DNA of 64,000 bases, taken from positions 806,001-870,000 of the forward strand of contig MU394058.1 of NCBI GenBank assembly GCA_022578605.1, read 5' to 3'. Position numbers and translations under genes: made by a program. Below are positions 23,285 to 34,387 of this stretch, in pieces (within the stretch, counting starts at the first letter, position 1; every line of letters begins with the position of its first letter). The notes beneath the pieces are model-generated. The model had not been told where the DNA came from. It searched no databases and was given only the letters and a program-made list of their open reading frames with translations. The DNA comes from Camillea tinctor. Lineage: Eukaryota > Ascomycota > Sordariomycetes > Xylariales > Xylariaceae.

Positions 23285-26200
23285 GGTTATTCTGTTATGC
23301 GTACACACACTATTTTTCTCTTACTCTTACTCCCTTGTCCTATATCTCATCTCATGACCATGACTGACGGATGGAATGTGGAGTGCTAGTGTACTAGAGG
23401 TAATTCTTTTTTGGCCAAGATGTTTATTGAGATCCAACAGGGTTAAAAGACCGTGAGTGAAAGAACAATAGTAACAGATCCAAGGTGTGTGTTTGGTTAT
23501 CTTTGCTTCAAACGTTGAGGGTTAGTGGTGTAGTAAGGTAGCAGTGTGGTAGTATAATGACAGTAGTAACAAGAATAGCTATTGGGGGACAAACCTTTCC
23601 AAGAGCGGTTGATAACAAGGAAGAAGAAAGGGAAAAGGGAAGAAACGATTTCCAATAAACCAGCAAAGTAAACTAGGGGAAGTCGGTCTAAGTCGGGGGC
23701 GGGTTGTAGTAAGAGGGCAGCGTCGCAATCGGCCATTCGCCAATGATTAGATTCCCTTCGATCCTATCAAAAAAAAGGAAAAAGGACTCTACTAGGTTAG
23801 TAGAATGATATGATATGATCGACAGGCGCGTTGTGTGGCCATGGATAACTCTGTTCTAAAGTGTAAGCGCCCCCCGATTTTCCCACCATTTCCCCCTGAT
23901 GGCTGTGAGAACGAAGACTTCTAGTTGGTCACCGTTGGCTATATCCCCCTGTTCATTGTCTATTAGCGTTGGCTATTGCGAACCCTGCCATAACCGCTTT
24001 CGTCACTTTTTAATCTTACTTATCGTCTATGCCCCCCTGCAAGCCACCGGAGGGCCTATCTCTGTTAAGCCTGGAGAGCGACTCTGAACGGGCAAATCGC
24101 AAATCGCGGGCTGCGTGCTCCTGCATGCTGCAGGTACGGATGTACAGGCTGCGTAGTGATGAGAAAGATTGGGAAAACGATCTACATCCAAGATTAGATT
24201 TCGTGGGGACCAACCCTACACTACAACTCTAGGTCGGTCATACGTACTTTACCTACTTACACATGCTTGTTTACTTGCCTATAGTAGGATTGAAGTATGT
24301 AAATCTATGTACCTAGCCTTTCTGCACGCAATATATCAAATGATCGAATGTGATTCGTTTCTTTTTTTCAAGTATATCTAGGTAGGTAGTGTAAGGAGAA
24401 TCATTCAGGGAAGAAAAGGGATGGAGAGAGGGTGAAAGAGAATGAGAGAATAGAATAGAGTCTAAGCCTTTCGGTATATCCTTTACGGAGTAATAAGATT
24501 ACAACTACGTAGGCAAACCAGACAATCGGTACTAGTACCCAACTACACTAGTCAGTCGATACATACTACCTATTGACTCGTGCTGTAAAAGAGCCCACTT
24601 TGAATTATAGTAATACCTCGCCTACCTAACATAATATCTTGTTGTATGGCGTTGAGAAAACATAACATTGGCGCGCGGTAATCTGTTCTAATTCGGGGGT
24701 TTTCGATGATCGGTGAACCGTGCGATGAGACTATCGCAACCACCGCAAGGACAAGAAAAAAAAAAAAAAAAGAACAAATAAAAACAAGGAAACAAAATCT
24801 CATTGAAACAGGCTTTGTATAAGTGTAAATGCTAGCTCATAATAGAAACCCCCCCCCCCCATCGAAAGGGTTATGGGGTGTCCGTTCATCAAAAGAAAAC
24901 CTTGGGGCTCCCTTGACCCTGCCAATAACGGCTACCGTTTAAACACCCGATCATGCCATGGTAAAAGAATGAAAGCTGCGAAACCCCCATTTCTAGAGTC
25001 AACGGTTATTGCACCACCTTATGGCTGGGGTTCTACCAATTACGCTTACTGATTACCGGTGTTTCTAAATATTGATTACGAGGACCAGCTAACTTAGCGA
25101 GCCTCTTCACTTTCGCTACCTGCTCAGTAGGTATAGGAGGTAATTATGTGTAATTGGGTTAGCATGAAAACTCGTATTATAGGGGGAAGGGCATGGAGAA
25201 CAAGAAAAGCCCATCAAATAAAAACCGGATTGTTGCGATTGGTATATCATTATAAAATGAGGGTTTGCAATGCACTGGGTTATGTATGTATATAACAGGT
25301 ACATACTTGCTGAACCAGGTATCCAGGTATCTGATTGACGCGCGTGTCTGGCGGCTTGGATATTGTGTGTATGTTGGTTGTGCCATGCCCTACTTGCTTA
25401 TGTTTTTTGGTTCTTTTTCAACTCAAGAAGCCTATAAATAGAAGTCATAATTCTCACGCATTGCACGCTGAGAAGTAGTTGTTAAAAAAGAACTGACTAA
25501 CCTACATATAAACCACAACTACAGAGAAAATAGTGATACCCACCTACTACGAAAGGAGAGGAACAGAAGAACTTGTGAACATCAAGGTAGCCATGTGGTG
25601 TACATATTTGAGAATTTATGCGGTTTATGCACAGGGTTGGCACGTACGAAGAGTTCTTGTCTGTTTCTTCAATGGCCTCTCTCCTGAACGCTTTTCGGCC
25701 AATCAAAATATTTTGTTTCAACTCGGGCGTATTTAAGCCTTCTTATGCAAGTTGGGAGCGCACGGAACCCTTAGAAGCTTCAATAAGCTTCAATGGTGTT
25801 AGGAACGGCGCAGAGCTGTTTTAAAATATAAGCCCAGTCTGTGCAGGTTGGGAGGTTGAGAATGCGGGATGAGCCTTGATGTTAAACAATTGTTGCTGTC
25901 CTACATATTAAGATGTCTAGATAAATTTTACTAAGATACAACACACACTTACATAGATAATCTCTATGTTTATGTATAAGAATGTGCTTTTAAGTCGGGT
26001 TTCTGATGCTGTCTCTCCTTTCGGTGGAACTATCTGAGATACGCTCGGTGGACGATGGCGCATAGCCATTGACGTGACAGGTTTCAGTTGAGTTACGCCA
26101 GCGAGACGCCCACTCAATATGTCATCGTAAGAGCCGCATCCAGATTTTTTCCCATACACTAGAACAATTCGATACAGGGACTGGGATGCTCACGTCATTT

Positions 26201-26736
26201 TCTGCGTTTTCGGTGTATCGGATAGAGAGGATCATTGGAGCTGGTTAACCAAATATTGCAGGTTGTGGTATGACTTAGGAATGGTTTAGTCCCGAGATCA
26301 GATATCTATCCAGGTTCACTACATTTTATTTTATTTTCGACCTGTTCCAAATCTCAACTCATTTTCTCAAGACATCTAGTACTAGGTACATATGTATGGT
26401 CAAGGAAGTTCAATAGTTGGAAGACAACGAGTTATTTCAAAACCCCATAGGAACAATATTTAACTTAACCTTGAACCTCTTACACCGTATCAAAAACACT
26501 AGGTATGTAAGGAGATTGATAACATATAAACTATCAGTATACAAGGTCGCAAACTATGTTCAAAAGGGGAAAACATCAGCATCGTATCATCATAGCTTCT
26601 TATAGATCCGGCTGTATATACCTGATCATACTCATGTAAAATATTAACAGAGCTACCCTATACTAGCCCCTTATATCTTCGGGTTCATATTTGCCGACCT
26701 CCTTACACTATAGAGTAGCAAATTGCATAGTAGACC
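23285..26736. other. Long AT-rich intergenic region
   Basis: About 3.4 kb without a supportable gene. It holds a run of 12 C at 24849-24860, an A-run at 24756-24771 and a TAGGTAGGTAG motif at 24377-24390. A minus-strand frame at 25917-26159 (80 codons) has varied composition and could be a relic, but no domain is recognisable. The first few hundred bases are the promoter of the coiled-coil gene. Confidence 0.6.
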
Positions 26737-28985
26737 CTACCGCGTTTCCACGCGTTCGCCACTTATGACACCTGATTCCAGCATCCGAGCGGCGGACTTT
26801 TCTCCTTCCACCAACTTTTGCTCTGTCACATGTTCCTGCTTCATAGAGTAACCTTTGACAGTTAGGCTTAAAATCAGACCTACAGCTGAAAAGGCGAGAA
26901 GGGACAACCAAACAGCCTGTAATGAGCTAGAAAAGGCCTGGATTATCTGTCTTCTGGGTGTACCCTCTGGCATATCCCTGATCACTTCAACAACAATAGT
27001 CGCGTCTCGCGAGTATTCATCGGCAACCGACGCGAACCCAGGGATTCTCCCGAGATGTTGTCTAAAGACGTTCTGGAAGATGACACCCGAGACCGCAACA
27101 CCTATAGCTTCACCAAAAATGCGGATGAATGAGAAAAATGCGGCGGCGTGACCGTTCAGCATAGGCCTACCGAGGATGTCAGCTAGCACATGTTACTAGT
27201 ACATGATGGGCATACGTACGCTGTGCTCGCTTGTATGGCGAGTATTTCTGCTGTAAAGAGTGAACCAACACCAATACCGAATGGCACGTTAAGGAACACC
27301 CATTGTACCACGCTGGTGCTAGGTTCCAATAGATACAACAAACCAGCTCCTAGCGTGACTAATGACCAGCCACCCCATAGAGCCCATCTGTACTTCAATG
27401 TCTTGCCTGCTATAACCCCTACGATAATGCTAGCCCATGCCATGTTGATAGTCTCAGGGAGCAAAGCGACCGCAGAGAGAACAGGGGAATAAGACTTAAC
27501 ACCTTGGTAGTAGAGAACTGGTAAAAGGGTGAGGTCAGCATTGCGAGCTAGGTACTCCTAGGGGGCCTTGAACATACCCAGAAAGTAGAATGCTGCCCAC
27601 GTAACCAGCCCATGTAGAAGTGTTTGGGCATACGCAGCATTAGCTGTCCATGTGCTGAATATTTGTCTCTCAATGATGGGGTTTGTTGCAAAACGAAACT
27701 CCCAGTAGAAAAAGTAGACTATTCCTGCCAGACCCACAGTGATTGGGATAAGCACCTGGTAAGACCCCCTAAACACCTAGTTAGACCTAACATACAATAT
27801 CAGACCAAGGTTGGACAAGAGCGCGTACCATTCAAAGACTACGCCTCCTGTGGTGATACCGAACAAGACACCCGCTGAGCTGACAGAGAACAGAACTGAA
27901 CCAAACCAGTCAAAACATAACAGCTTCTCTGTGATATGCCCAGGAACCGGCGCTTGGTTCAAGAATAGCGTCACGAAAACCATACCGACGCCAACGATCG
28001 GCAGGTTAATCCAGAATATCCACCGCCACGACTTTCCTTCAGTTAGCAACATTCCACACCGTCCTATTTGGGAAGACCAGTAGGTTGGTAGTAGCTACTC
28101 ACGATATTCTGTGCAAAGCCGGCTCCGATAAGGGGGCCACCCGCGGTTCCTATAGACCACATGATCGAGTTGATGCTAAACCAAGTGCCACGATGTGCAA
28201 GCGGGATAAGATCGGATATGAGGATCTAATTTTTTTTCAAGATGGTTAATTACACAACGACACCACATTAACACGGCGGCAAACGACTTACTTCAATCAC
28301 AACGACAAGTCCTCCGCCTACAAAGTGTGAATGACGTAGAGTAAGTATAACGAACACGGACCTTCTAGGGGATTAGTTATTAACATACCTCCGATTCCCT
28401 GAAACTCCTGTTAGTGAATGCTCGATGCCGAAAAAAAAATACTCAAAAGGGGGATAAATTGGGTTAATGCGAACCTGAACAATTCTCCCTACCAAAACGA
28501 TCGTGAAGTTCCCGGCGAGTGCTGCGATCAGCGAGCCGCCCGCGAAACCCGCACCACTAATATAAAGCATCTTACACACCGATACGTTAGTAAACACAAG
28601 CCACCCCGACATCAGACTTGGAAAAGGGGGAGCGGAATGAACATACGATCCGGCGACCCAAGATATGCGACATGGAAGCCACGGACGGCTGGATTAGCGT
28701 CGAGGCCAAGAGGTATCCGGTACCGGCCCAGAAGGCCTGTAGGGCCGTCCCGCCTAGCTCCTCACTCATAATGGGGAGGGTCGGGGCGAGGCTCGTCGAC
28801 TCGATGGCTACGGCCGCGATGAGGACCTGGAGTGACGTGAACGCGAGCAGGAATCGTTTCGTGGGATGCCAGTCTTTTCCGTCGTCGGCTCCGGTATTGG
28901 AGGTGGTGGTGGGCCGGAGTTCGATGTCGGCCGGGACGGGGGAGATCGTCCCCCGTCCTCCGGGATTCGTAGTGTCGCGTGCCAT
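26737..28985 (-). CDS. DHA2-family major facilitator exporter (14 spans)
   Basis: This plasma-membrane H+ antiporter of the drug/toxin efflux type has 571 residues from nine exons: 28985-28647, 28570-28475, 28398-28389, 28317-28292, 28225-28103, 28031-27829, 27768-27578, 27517-27220 and 27166-26737. Total length is 1716 nt with consistent phase throughout. Family landmarks run in order: a hydrophilic N-terminus, SLAPTLPIMSEELGG after span 1, GTGYLLAS, the IVQGIGGGGLVVV motif of span 4, RGTWFSINSIMWSIGTAGGP with span 5 motif C, SWRWIFWINLP, and QASTAPMLNGHAAAF near the last spans. The IVQ/GIGG/GGLVVVIE segment is split by a 10-bp and a 26-bp exon. Acceptors at 28031 and 27166 were chosen to hold frame and motif continuity. 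The substrate cannot be told from sequence. Confidence 0.88.
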
Positions 28986-30531
28986 TGCTGTGCTGCAGAA
29001 AGGCGGAAGTTGATGACCGGGAGAGAGATTTCGTTGTAGGTAAATCAAACGAAGACGGACTAGTTGGTGGTTAAGTATTAAAAAAGAAAAATTTCGTGCT
29101 TTAAGTATACATAACTGAGTGGGTTTATTCCCACCTTTCTTCCGCTCATAGTTAAGCCGAAGGGCTACCTTAGGGGTCTGTGCCGCTTCTCAACATTCAA
29201 TAGGGCAACAGTGAATGCATATTATGATTGGGCTATGCTGCTATCTATCCATATATGTAATGCAGCGCTCGAGCAAGTCTAGGCCGTGTGGGCTAAACTC
29301 TTGCGGAGGGCGTGCGGATTTAGCGACAACGCTGCGGGGACTAGGTTAGGGATCAACAATACATACATACATGTTGTAGGATATCGGCCGAGTAGATATG
29401 AGGTGGCGGCAACAACTTGCAGGATAGTGGTTTGCTTCGAAGCTATACAATTGTAACAAACATAACTCCACGACGTCGTCGCGATACTGATTATAGAAGT
29501 TGCCGTACCACTGTCAGCTCAAAGGCAAATCATCACTTAAGAGCAAACAAAGTAAATTCGCCACGTGCTTCAAACATGAGGTTTGAATACTGGAATGAGA
29601 TTGCAGATTACTTAAACGATGCTAATAGGTTAGTTCGTGAATTTAACCTGGGGTTATCTAGTGGCTAGGGTCCATCTTGATGGTAAGCATCTAGTACCAA
29701 TGGGGGAGGAGACAGAGTCGACGAGGCTTGGAAACAACAGGGCTATACTTCCCTGGCAGCCTGGCTGACAGTTATTGACAAACTTGACTCGAGCCATTGG
29801 ATGTTGTTCGGCATAGGGAACTCTGTCATAGGGAACTCCGTCATAGCCTGCCTGCTGCTAGGGTGATCTGACGTTTCTGAAGAGACGGATGTAAGGAGTG
29901 ATAGTATACGAGCATGGGATGATCAGGGTCCGAGTAGGCAGAACTATCATGTCCAAAGAAAGTTCAATGAACGGAGGATTCTCAATTCGGTTTCTTATAT
30001 CTTTTTGATAGAATGTTTAGGTCTGTTTCCTCATGCGCTAAGTAGTGGCGAGATATCTAGGCGACTATGCGTCGTAGTTCCGCGCTGTAGAGCTATTTTG
30101 ATGATGAGGAATAGTCGGCTGCTAGGGGCTGAGAATAAACTCACAATAGAATGCCACGCACTCCTATGTCTGAATAAACTGAAGACAGACGCTTAAAATT
30201 CTAGGTTTTGTTTGCTTGAGTATAATGAGTTGGGGTTGTTTATCCCATCTAGCCCAACAAAGCTCAGCTTATGTATGTCTAAGATCGTAGCAACATGTTC
30301 AGTATGGATACCATATGATGCTGACCCCCTCTCTTCTCCGCTTTCTCAAATGCACCCCAGGTCCAATGCGATTCTAGTTTGTGTAAATCCCTTCGAAATG
30401 ACGAAATCATCATTATTGTAGGAAGACCCTGCATCCTATCCTAGTATGGGTAAGCTCGCCCCTCGTAACAAGAGCAAACATTACCTACCCCCTAATCCCA
30501 ACCCCAACCCCCTTTTCCCTCCACATTCCCC
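28986..30531. other. Intergenic region between two MFS genes
   Basis: This 1.5-kb interval lies upstream of the DHA2 gene and downstream of the DHA1 gene. It contains two tandem copies of a 15-bp unit (CATAGGGAACTCYGT) at about 29811-29843. Short open frames at 29417-29668, 30005-30196 and 30212-30421 carry no recognisable domain. No convincing gene is seen. Confidence 0.6.
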
Positions 30532-32444
30532 TCAGTACACACTTCCCTTACTCCACTTACTCTTAGCTCGGATCCTCTTGCCGAAGACAAAGAGCACAAA
30601 CGGCACGGGCATAAGCAAGCACGCGAAGCCCGCGAAGATGGACCCGCCGGGCCCCACGCCGAGGTTGCGGTACAACGGCCCTACGGCAAGTGGAAACGAG
30701 GCGGCGAAACAGCTGCGTAGGAACGTGTTAGCGGCGAAAGCGCTGGCCGAATGTGTTTGGAAGGTGTCGACCAGGTAGTTCAGCGCGCCCTGGAAGATGG
30801 TGGTGAAGCCGCAGCCGGAGAGCAGCAGGCCCGTCGCGGGGACCGCCCAGGGCGTGCGCAGCGACTCCGCTGTCCACGCCGTCAGGAACTGGCTGCCCGC
30901 GAACAGTACGGCGCCGAGCATCACTGTAATAATGGGAGTCAGTAATTACCATATTGGGTAATCTTTTTACTCTCAAGGCCATGGTCTCGGGAGTCAAAAG
31001 TCGTACGAACTCATACGCTTAGCTACGAGAGGAAATCTTGATTCTCGGACCGGCCCGGGACTGGCCAAAAGGGAGAATAAACGACCCCCAAAAATTACTC
31101 ACTGGGCGGGAGGCGGCGCTCGGGTACGGCACGGTGGCCCGCGGCCTGGTATGCACGGTTGTACGACAACTGATTAGCGACGTTGACGGCGGCGCCGCAG
31201 AGGATGCCGAGGAAGATGGCGAGGAAGGGCAGCTCGGCGCGCACGGGGTCCCAGCCGCGCACGTCGCCGAAGATGATAGGGATCGCCCCCAGCTGCATGT
31301 ACAGGATGCCGTAGCAGAAGGCGGTGTACAGGGTGACGAGGAAGCAGATGGGCGTGCGCAGTAGCTGCAAAGGGCGAACGAGGAACTTGCGCGCCAGCTC
31401 CGCGACACTGACGTCCCACTCCTCGAAGCGCGCGTGCAGCGCCCAGTTTCCCGTCTCGTAGCGCAGGCGCCGTGCCTTGGCGACCAGCAGCGCCGGCTCG
31501 TAGGTCTCGTCGATGAGGAGCGCGGCGGGCAGGAGCACGCAGGACTGGAGCAGGCCGGTGAGGTACTCGGTCCAGCGCCAGCCGAGGGAGGGCTGCGCCG
31601 TGAGCGCCGCGGAGACGATGGGGCCGAGGGTAGGGCCGCCGACGACGGCCAAGGCGTACCAAACCATAGCGATGCCGCGGTACGCCGGAGAGTACAGGTC
31701 GCCGAGCACGCCGCCAGTATTAGTGACGGGGGCGGAGGCGAAGATAGCACCCCAGAAGCGTGTGATCATGATGGTCTGTAGATCCTTGGCCGTCGCCGTC
31801 GCAAACGAGAAGCAGACGGCCACGAACATGGGTGTGAGGACGGCGACGCGGCGGCCGTAGACCTCCGAGAGTGGTGCCCATAGTAGAGGTCCCAGGCCGA
31901 AGCCTAGGAGGAAGAGGGTGGTCCCTAGCGTGGCAACCTGCGTGTCGACGTGGAACTGCGCTGCGATCTGGTCTGTGCTGGGCGAGTACGCGGCTGAAGC
32001 CCAAGTGGCAGTCATAGTCACAAGACTGTAGAGCATCGTCGTTGATACCTTCTTGTGGGTGGGCCAGTTGTGGGGGCGATAGGGGTCATCGGGGCCGTCG
32101 AAGTTGACGATGCAGTCCTCTGATGTCTTCTGCCAGGCTAATGGATGAGTAAACGGCACAATACTCGGCCATGAGCCGGTTCTGAACAGCATTGTGTCAC
32201 GCCTTGATGAAAATTTGCTGAATTTGCTGGGAAACTCCCGGTCGCTTGCACGGGTTTGAGATCGCCGCGTCTTAAGCTTACAAGGCCGTTGGTCATTATA
32301 GCTTCCCTCATTCTCATTGCTATTTAAGTTTTCCTGTTTGGGAGTGTTTGATATCGGGGAATGTATATTATTTCCACTGGGATGCTCAAGATTGCCGCGG
32401 GCATCGCCTCCTTTTTCTGACGAAAGGGGTGACATAATTAGCAT
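30532..32444 (-). CDS. DHA1-family major facilitator exporter (12 spans)
   Basis: The product is a fungal multidrug/polyamine-type exporter of 577 residues. Exons are 32444-31103 and 30923-30532, joined in phase 1 (donor GTGAGT, acceptor TTACAG), giving the expected ERRLPPMMLG loop. A hydrophilic N-terminus of about 110 residues ends in the family motif FDGPDDPYRPHNWP just before span 1. Span 2-3 motif A is APLSEVYGRR. Other landmarks are PVTNTGGVLGDLYSPAYRG, LGPIVSAALT, the span 5 end GWRWTEYL, and DETYEPALLVAKARRLR in the central cytosolic loop. The last exon holds spans 9-12 with a basic tail. An alternative start is ATG 32435. Third-position GC rises sharply toward the 3' end. The substrate is unknown. 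Confidence 0.9.
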
Positions 32445-33082
32445 CTCACGCTCGCCCAGGCATACCTGTACCTATATCTTCTTCGTAATGTTAAGGCCAA
32501 TGGTAGGGACGACTTTGATGTAGTGATGCAAGTGAAAATGGGTGCCATGTTTTTAAAAAATACCTATCTCGTAATGACCGGTCAAAGAGTTTGATGAATA
32601 CTCCAATGACGCAGAGAATCGAACGGCCCTTGGTCTCAATTGGTTTTGTATACCGATGTCTTTGACAGAATTGGTGTTATATACTGCTCGAAGGTAACGT
32701 CATTCATTCATTCGCCAAGACAATAGAAATGTCATTCATGCATTCCCCGAGACAGTCAAAATGTCATTCATAAGGTGAGTTAGTATTTTAAGAGAGTCGG
32801 TTATTTCGTTGAATTTGAAATATGCTTTTCATAGTAATAATTACTTTCCATAGCCTACAATGGCCATCTAGTTTGGAAGTTGAAAATACGGTTATGCTAC
32901 TTCAACCCATGAATTACATACTAGATTCTCTCAGTACCCGAAGAAACCTTAGAAGAATCTACCAAGAATAGGGGAAGTGCCAAAAACTCATTATAGATAC
33001 ATAAATATGAACAAACCATCATTTATCTACCAACTGGACCCTCTTGGTTCGTCCTGTTCAATGAAAACCATAGTACTATGAT
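32445..33082. promoter_or_regulatory. Upstream region of the DHA1 exporter with tandem repeats
   Basis: This 640-bp interval separates the GH105 3' end from the DHA1 start and probably contains the DHA1 promoter. Its main feature is the 32-bp tandem repeat at 32699-32772. The rest is AT-rich, without a clear TATA box. Confidence 0.5.
32699..32772. repeat. 32-bp tandem repeat, 2.3 copies, upstream of the DHA1 gene
   Basis: Units start at 32699, 32731 and 32763. Each opens with GTCATTCAT; the first two are exactly 32 bp and share GTCATTCATKCATTCSCC, then the AGACARTMRAAAT-type end. The third is cut after about 10 bp. The array lies about 255 bp upstream of the DHA1 start, a plausible distance for transcription-factor sites. 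Confidence 0.8.
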
Positions 33083-34387
33083 TTACGGAGGGCTCAATCT
33101 CTCAACCTCGAGTGAAGCTAGAATGTATGCAGCAGAACCAAGCACGCTGTTATACAGGATGGGTTGGTTAACGTAGTACTAAGATACATGTTAGTATTCC
33201 ACGAGGGCATTCTTAGGCAAGGTGTCTAAAATCAGGAAATCGTCAGAATAATCACTCACCTCGTATGACGCGCTCGAGTTGAGGCTGCATACGGAGACGG
33301 TTCCATTGTAACCCAACGTGCCATTACTCTCGTGGACCACAAACGTCTCAGTCAGGTAACCTTGCGCACGGGTAGCGACTTCAACCGCTTTAGGAGCAAG
33401 GGTATCAGTCAGATATCCCAGCCGCGCCCCTTTGAGCAGCGCATAGGAGAACATGGCGCTGCCGCTCGACTCGATGTAGTTCCCTTCTTGTCCAGGTTCG
33501 TCCAGGAGCTGCCACCAACCGCCAGTCTGAGGGTCTACCGCATCAATTACAGCTGAAGCTAAGAGCCTGAACTTTTCGATCAAGTAGTCCTTGTACCTGA
33601 GAGGCGAGTTCGGTATTAGCGCCAGCGTATCCACCAAGGCCATGGTGTACCACCCCAAACTACGGCCCCAAACGTGAGGACTAGCTCCCGTGGTCGGATC
33701 TGCCCACACTGCGGTGCGGGAATCATCGTATCCGTGGACTAGCAACCCGGTAGATTCGTTATAAGTGTGATTCCAGAGAAGATCGAGTTGGAATTGCGTC
33801 TCGTCCATCGCAGCGTTGATATCCGCTTCGCTGGTCGATGTGAGGATAGCGTAGAGTGTATTGAACGGTGCCAGCGAATACATGCCATCCAGATAGCTCC
33901 ATTCCGGATACGTGAAATACCACAGCCCGCCTTCGGGGTTCCGCCGGTTAAGATCGATGCTCTCGTGTAAGGCCTCAGCCACGGCGCGGTATGTCGCATT
34001 GTTAGTCATGGCAGCGAGATTCACTAATGCGTTGCCATTAGATAGGCGATCCATGGGGTACGATAGTGCATCATAAGTGGCATTGCTTATGAATGGAATG
34101 ACAGAGGAAGCACTGGTGCTGATATACTCTTGGATGTCAGCTACATCACTGTCTGGGTACTGGCTGACGATGGCAGTGAACGCCTTCTGGGTGAAGCCGG
34201 CTTGAAGTAACTCTGAGGACCCTCCCTTTCCGGTCATGATACCTTGGCTTCGCGACATGATACTTGATGCCATCCAAGTCGAGTAATTGGCCGTGGCATC
34301 AGCACCCACCGCTGAGCTGGTGAAGAGAGTGAGAGCGGTTGCAGCTACAGCCGTAGCTGTAGCACCGCCACTCATCGGCATCCGCAT
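33083..34387 (-). CDS. Secreted GH105 unsaturated rhamnogalacturonyl hydrolase
   Basis: This YteR/RhiN-type enzyme removes unsaturated galacturonate from oligosaccharides released by pectin/rhamnogalacturonan lyases, so it would act outside the cell on plant cell wall. Exons are 34387-33260 and 33178-33083 (1224 nt, 407 residues). The intron (donor GTGAGT, CTAAC, acceptor TTAG) matters: reading through it ends at 33191 with an abnormal tail, while splicing gives the usual YYVNQPILYNSVLGSAAY ending. An N-terminal signal peptide is likely (hydrophobic TAVAATALTLFTSSAVGA). Motifs include PEWSYLDGMYSLAPF, with D168 the probable catalytic acid by analogy to YteR, and ASPHVWGRSLGWY with H238. Many N-glycosylation sequons are present. 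MRMPM or the second Met could start the protein. Confidence 0.9.

Noticed and set aside
25917..26159. 80-codon minus-strand frame with protein-like composition
   Set aside because: No homology I can name, no flanking exons; may be a relic but cannot be supported.
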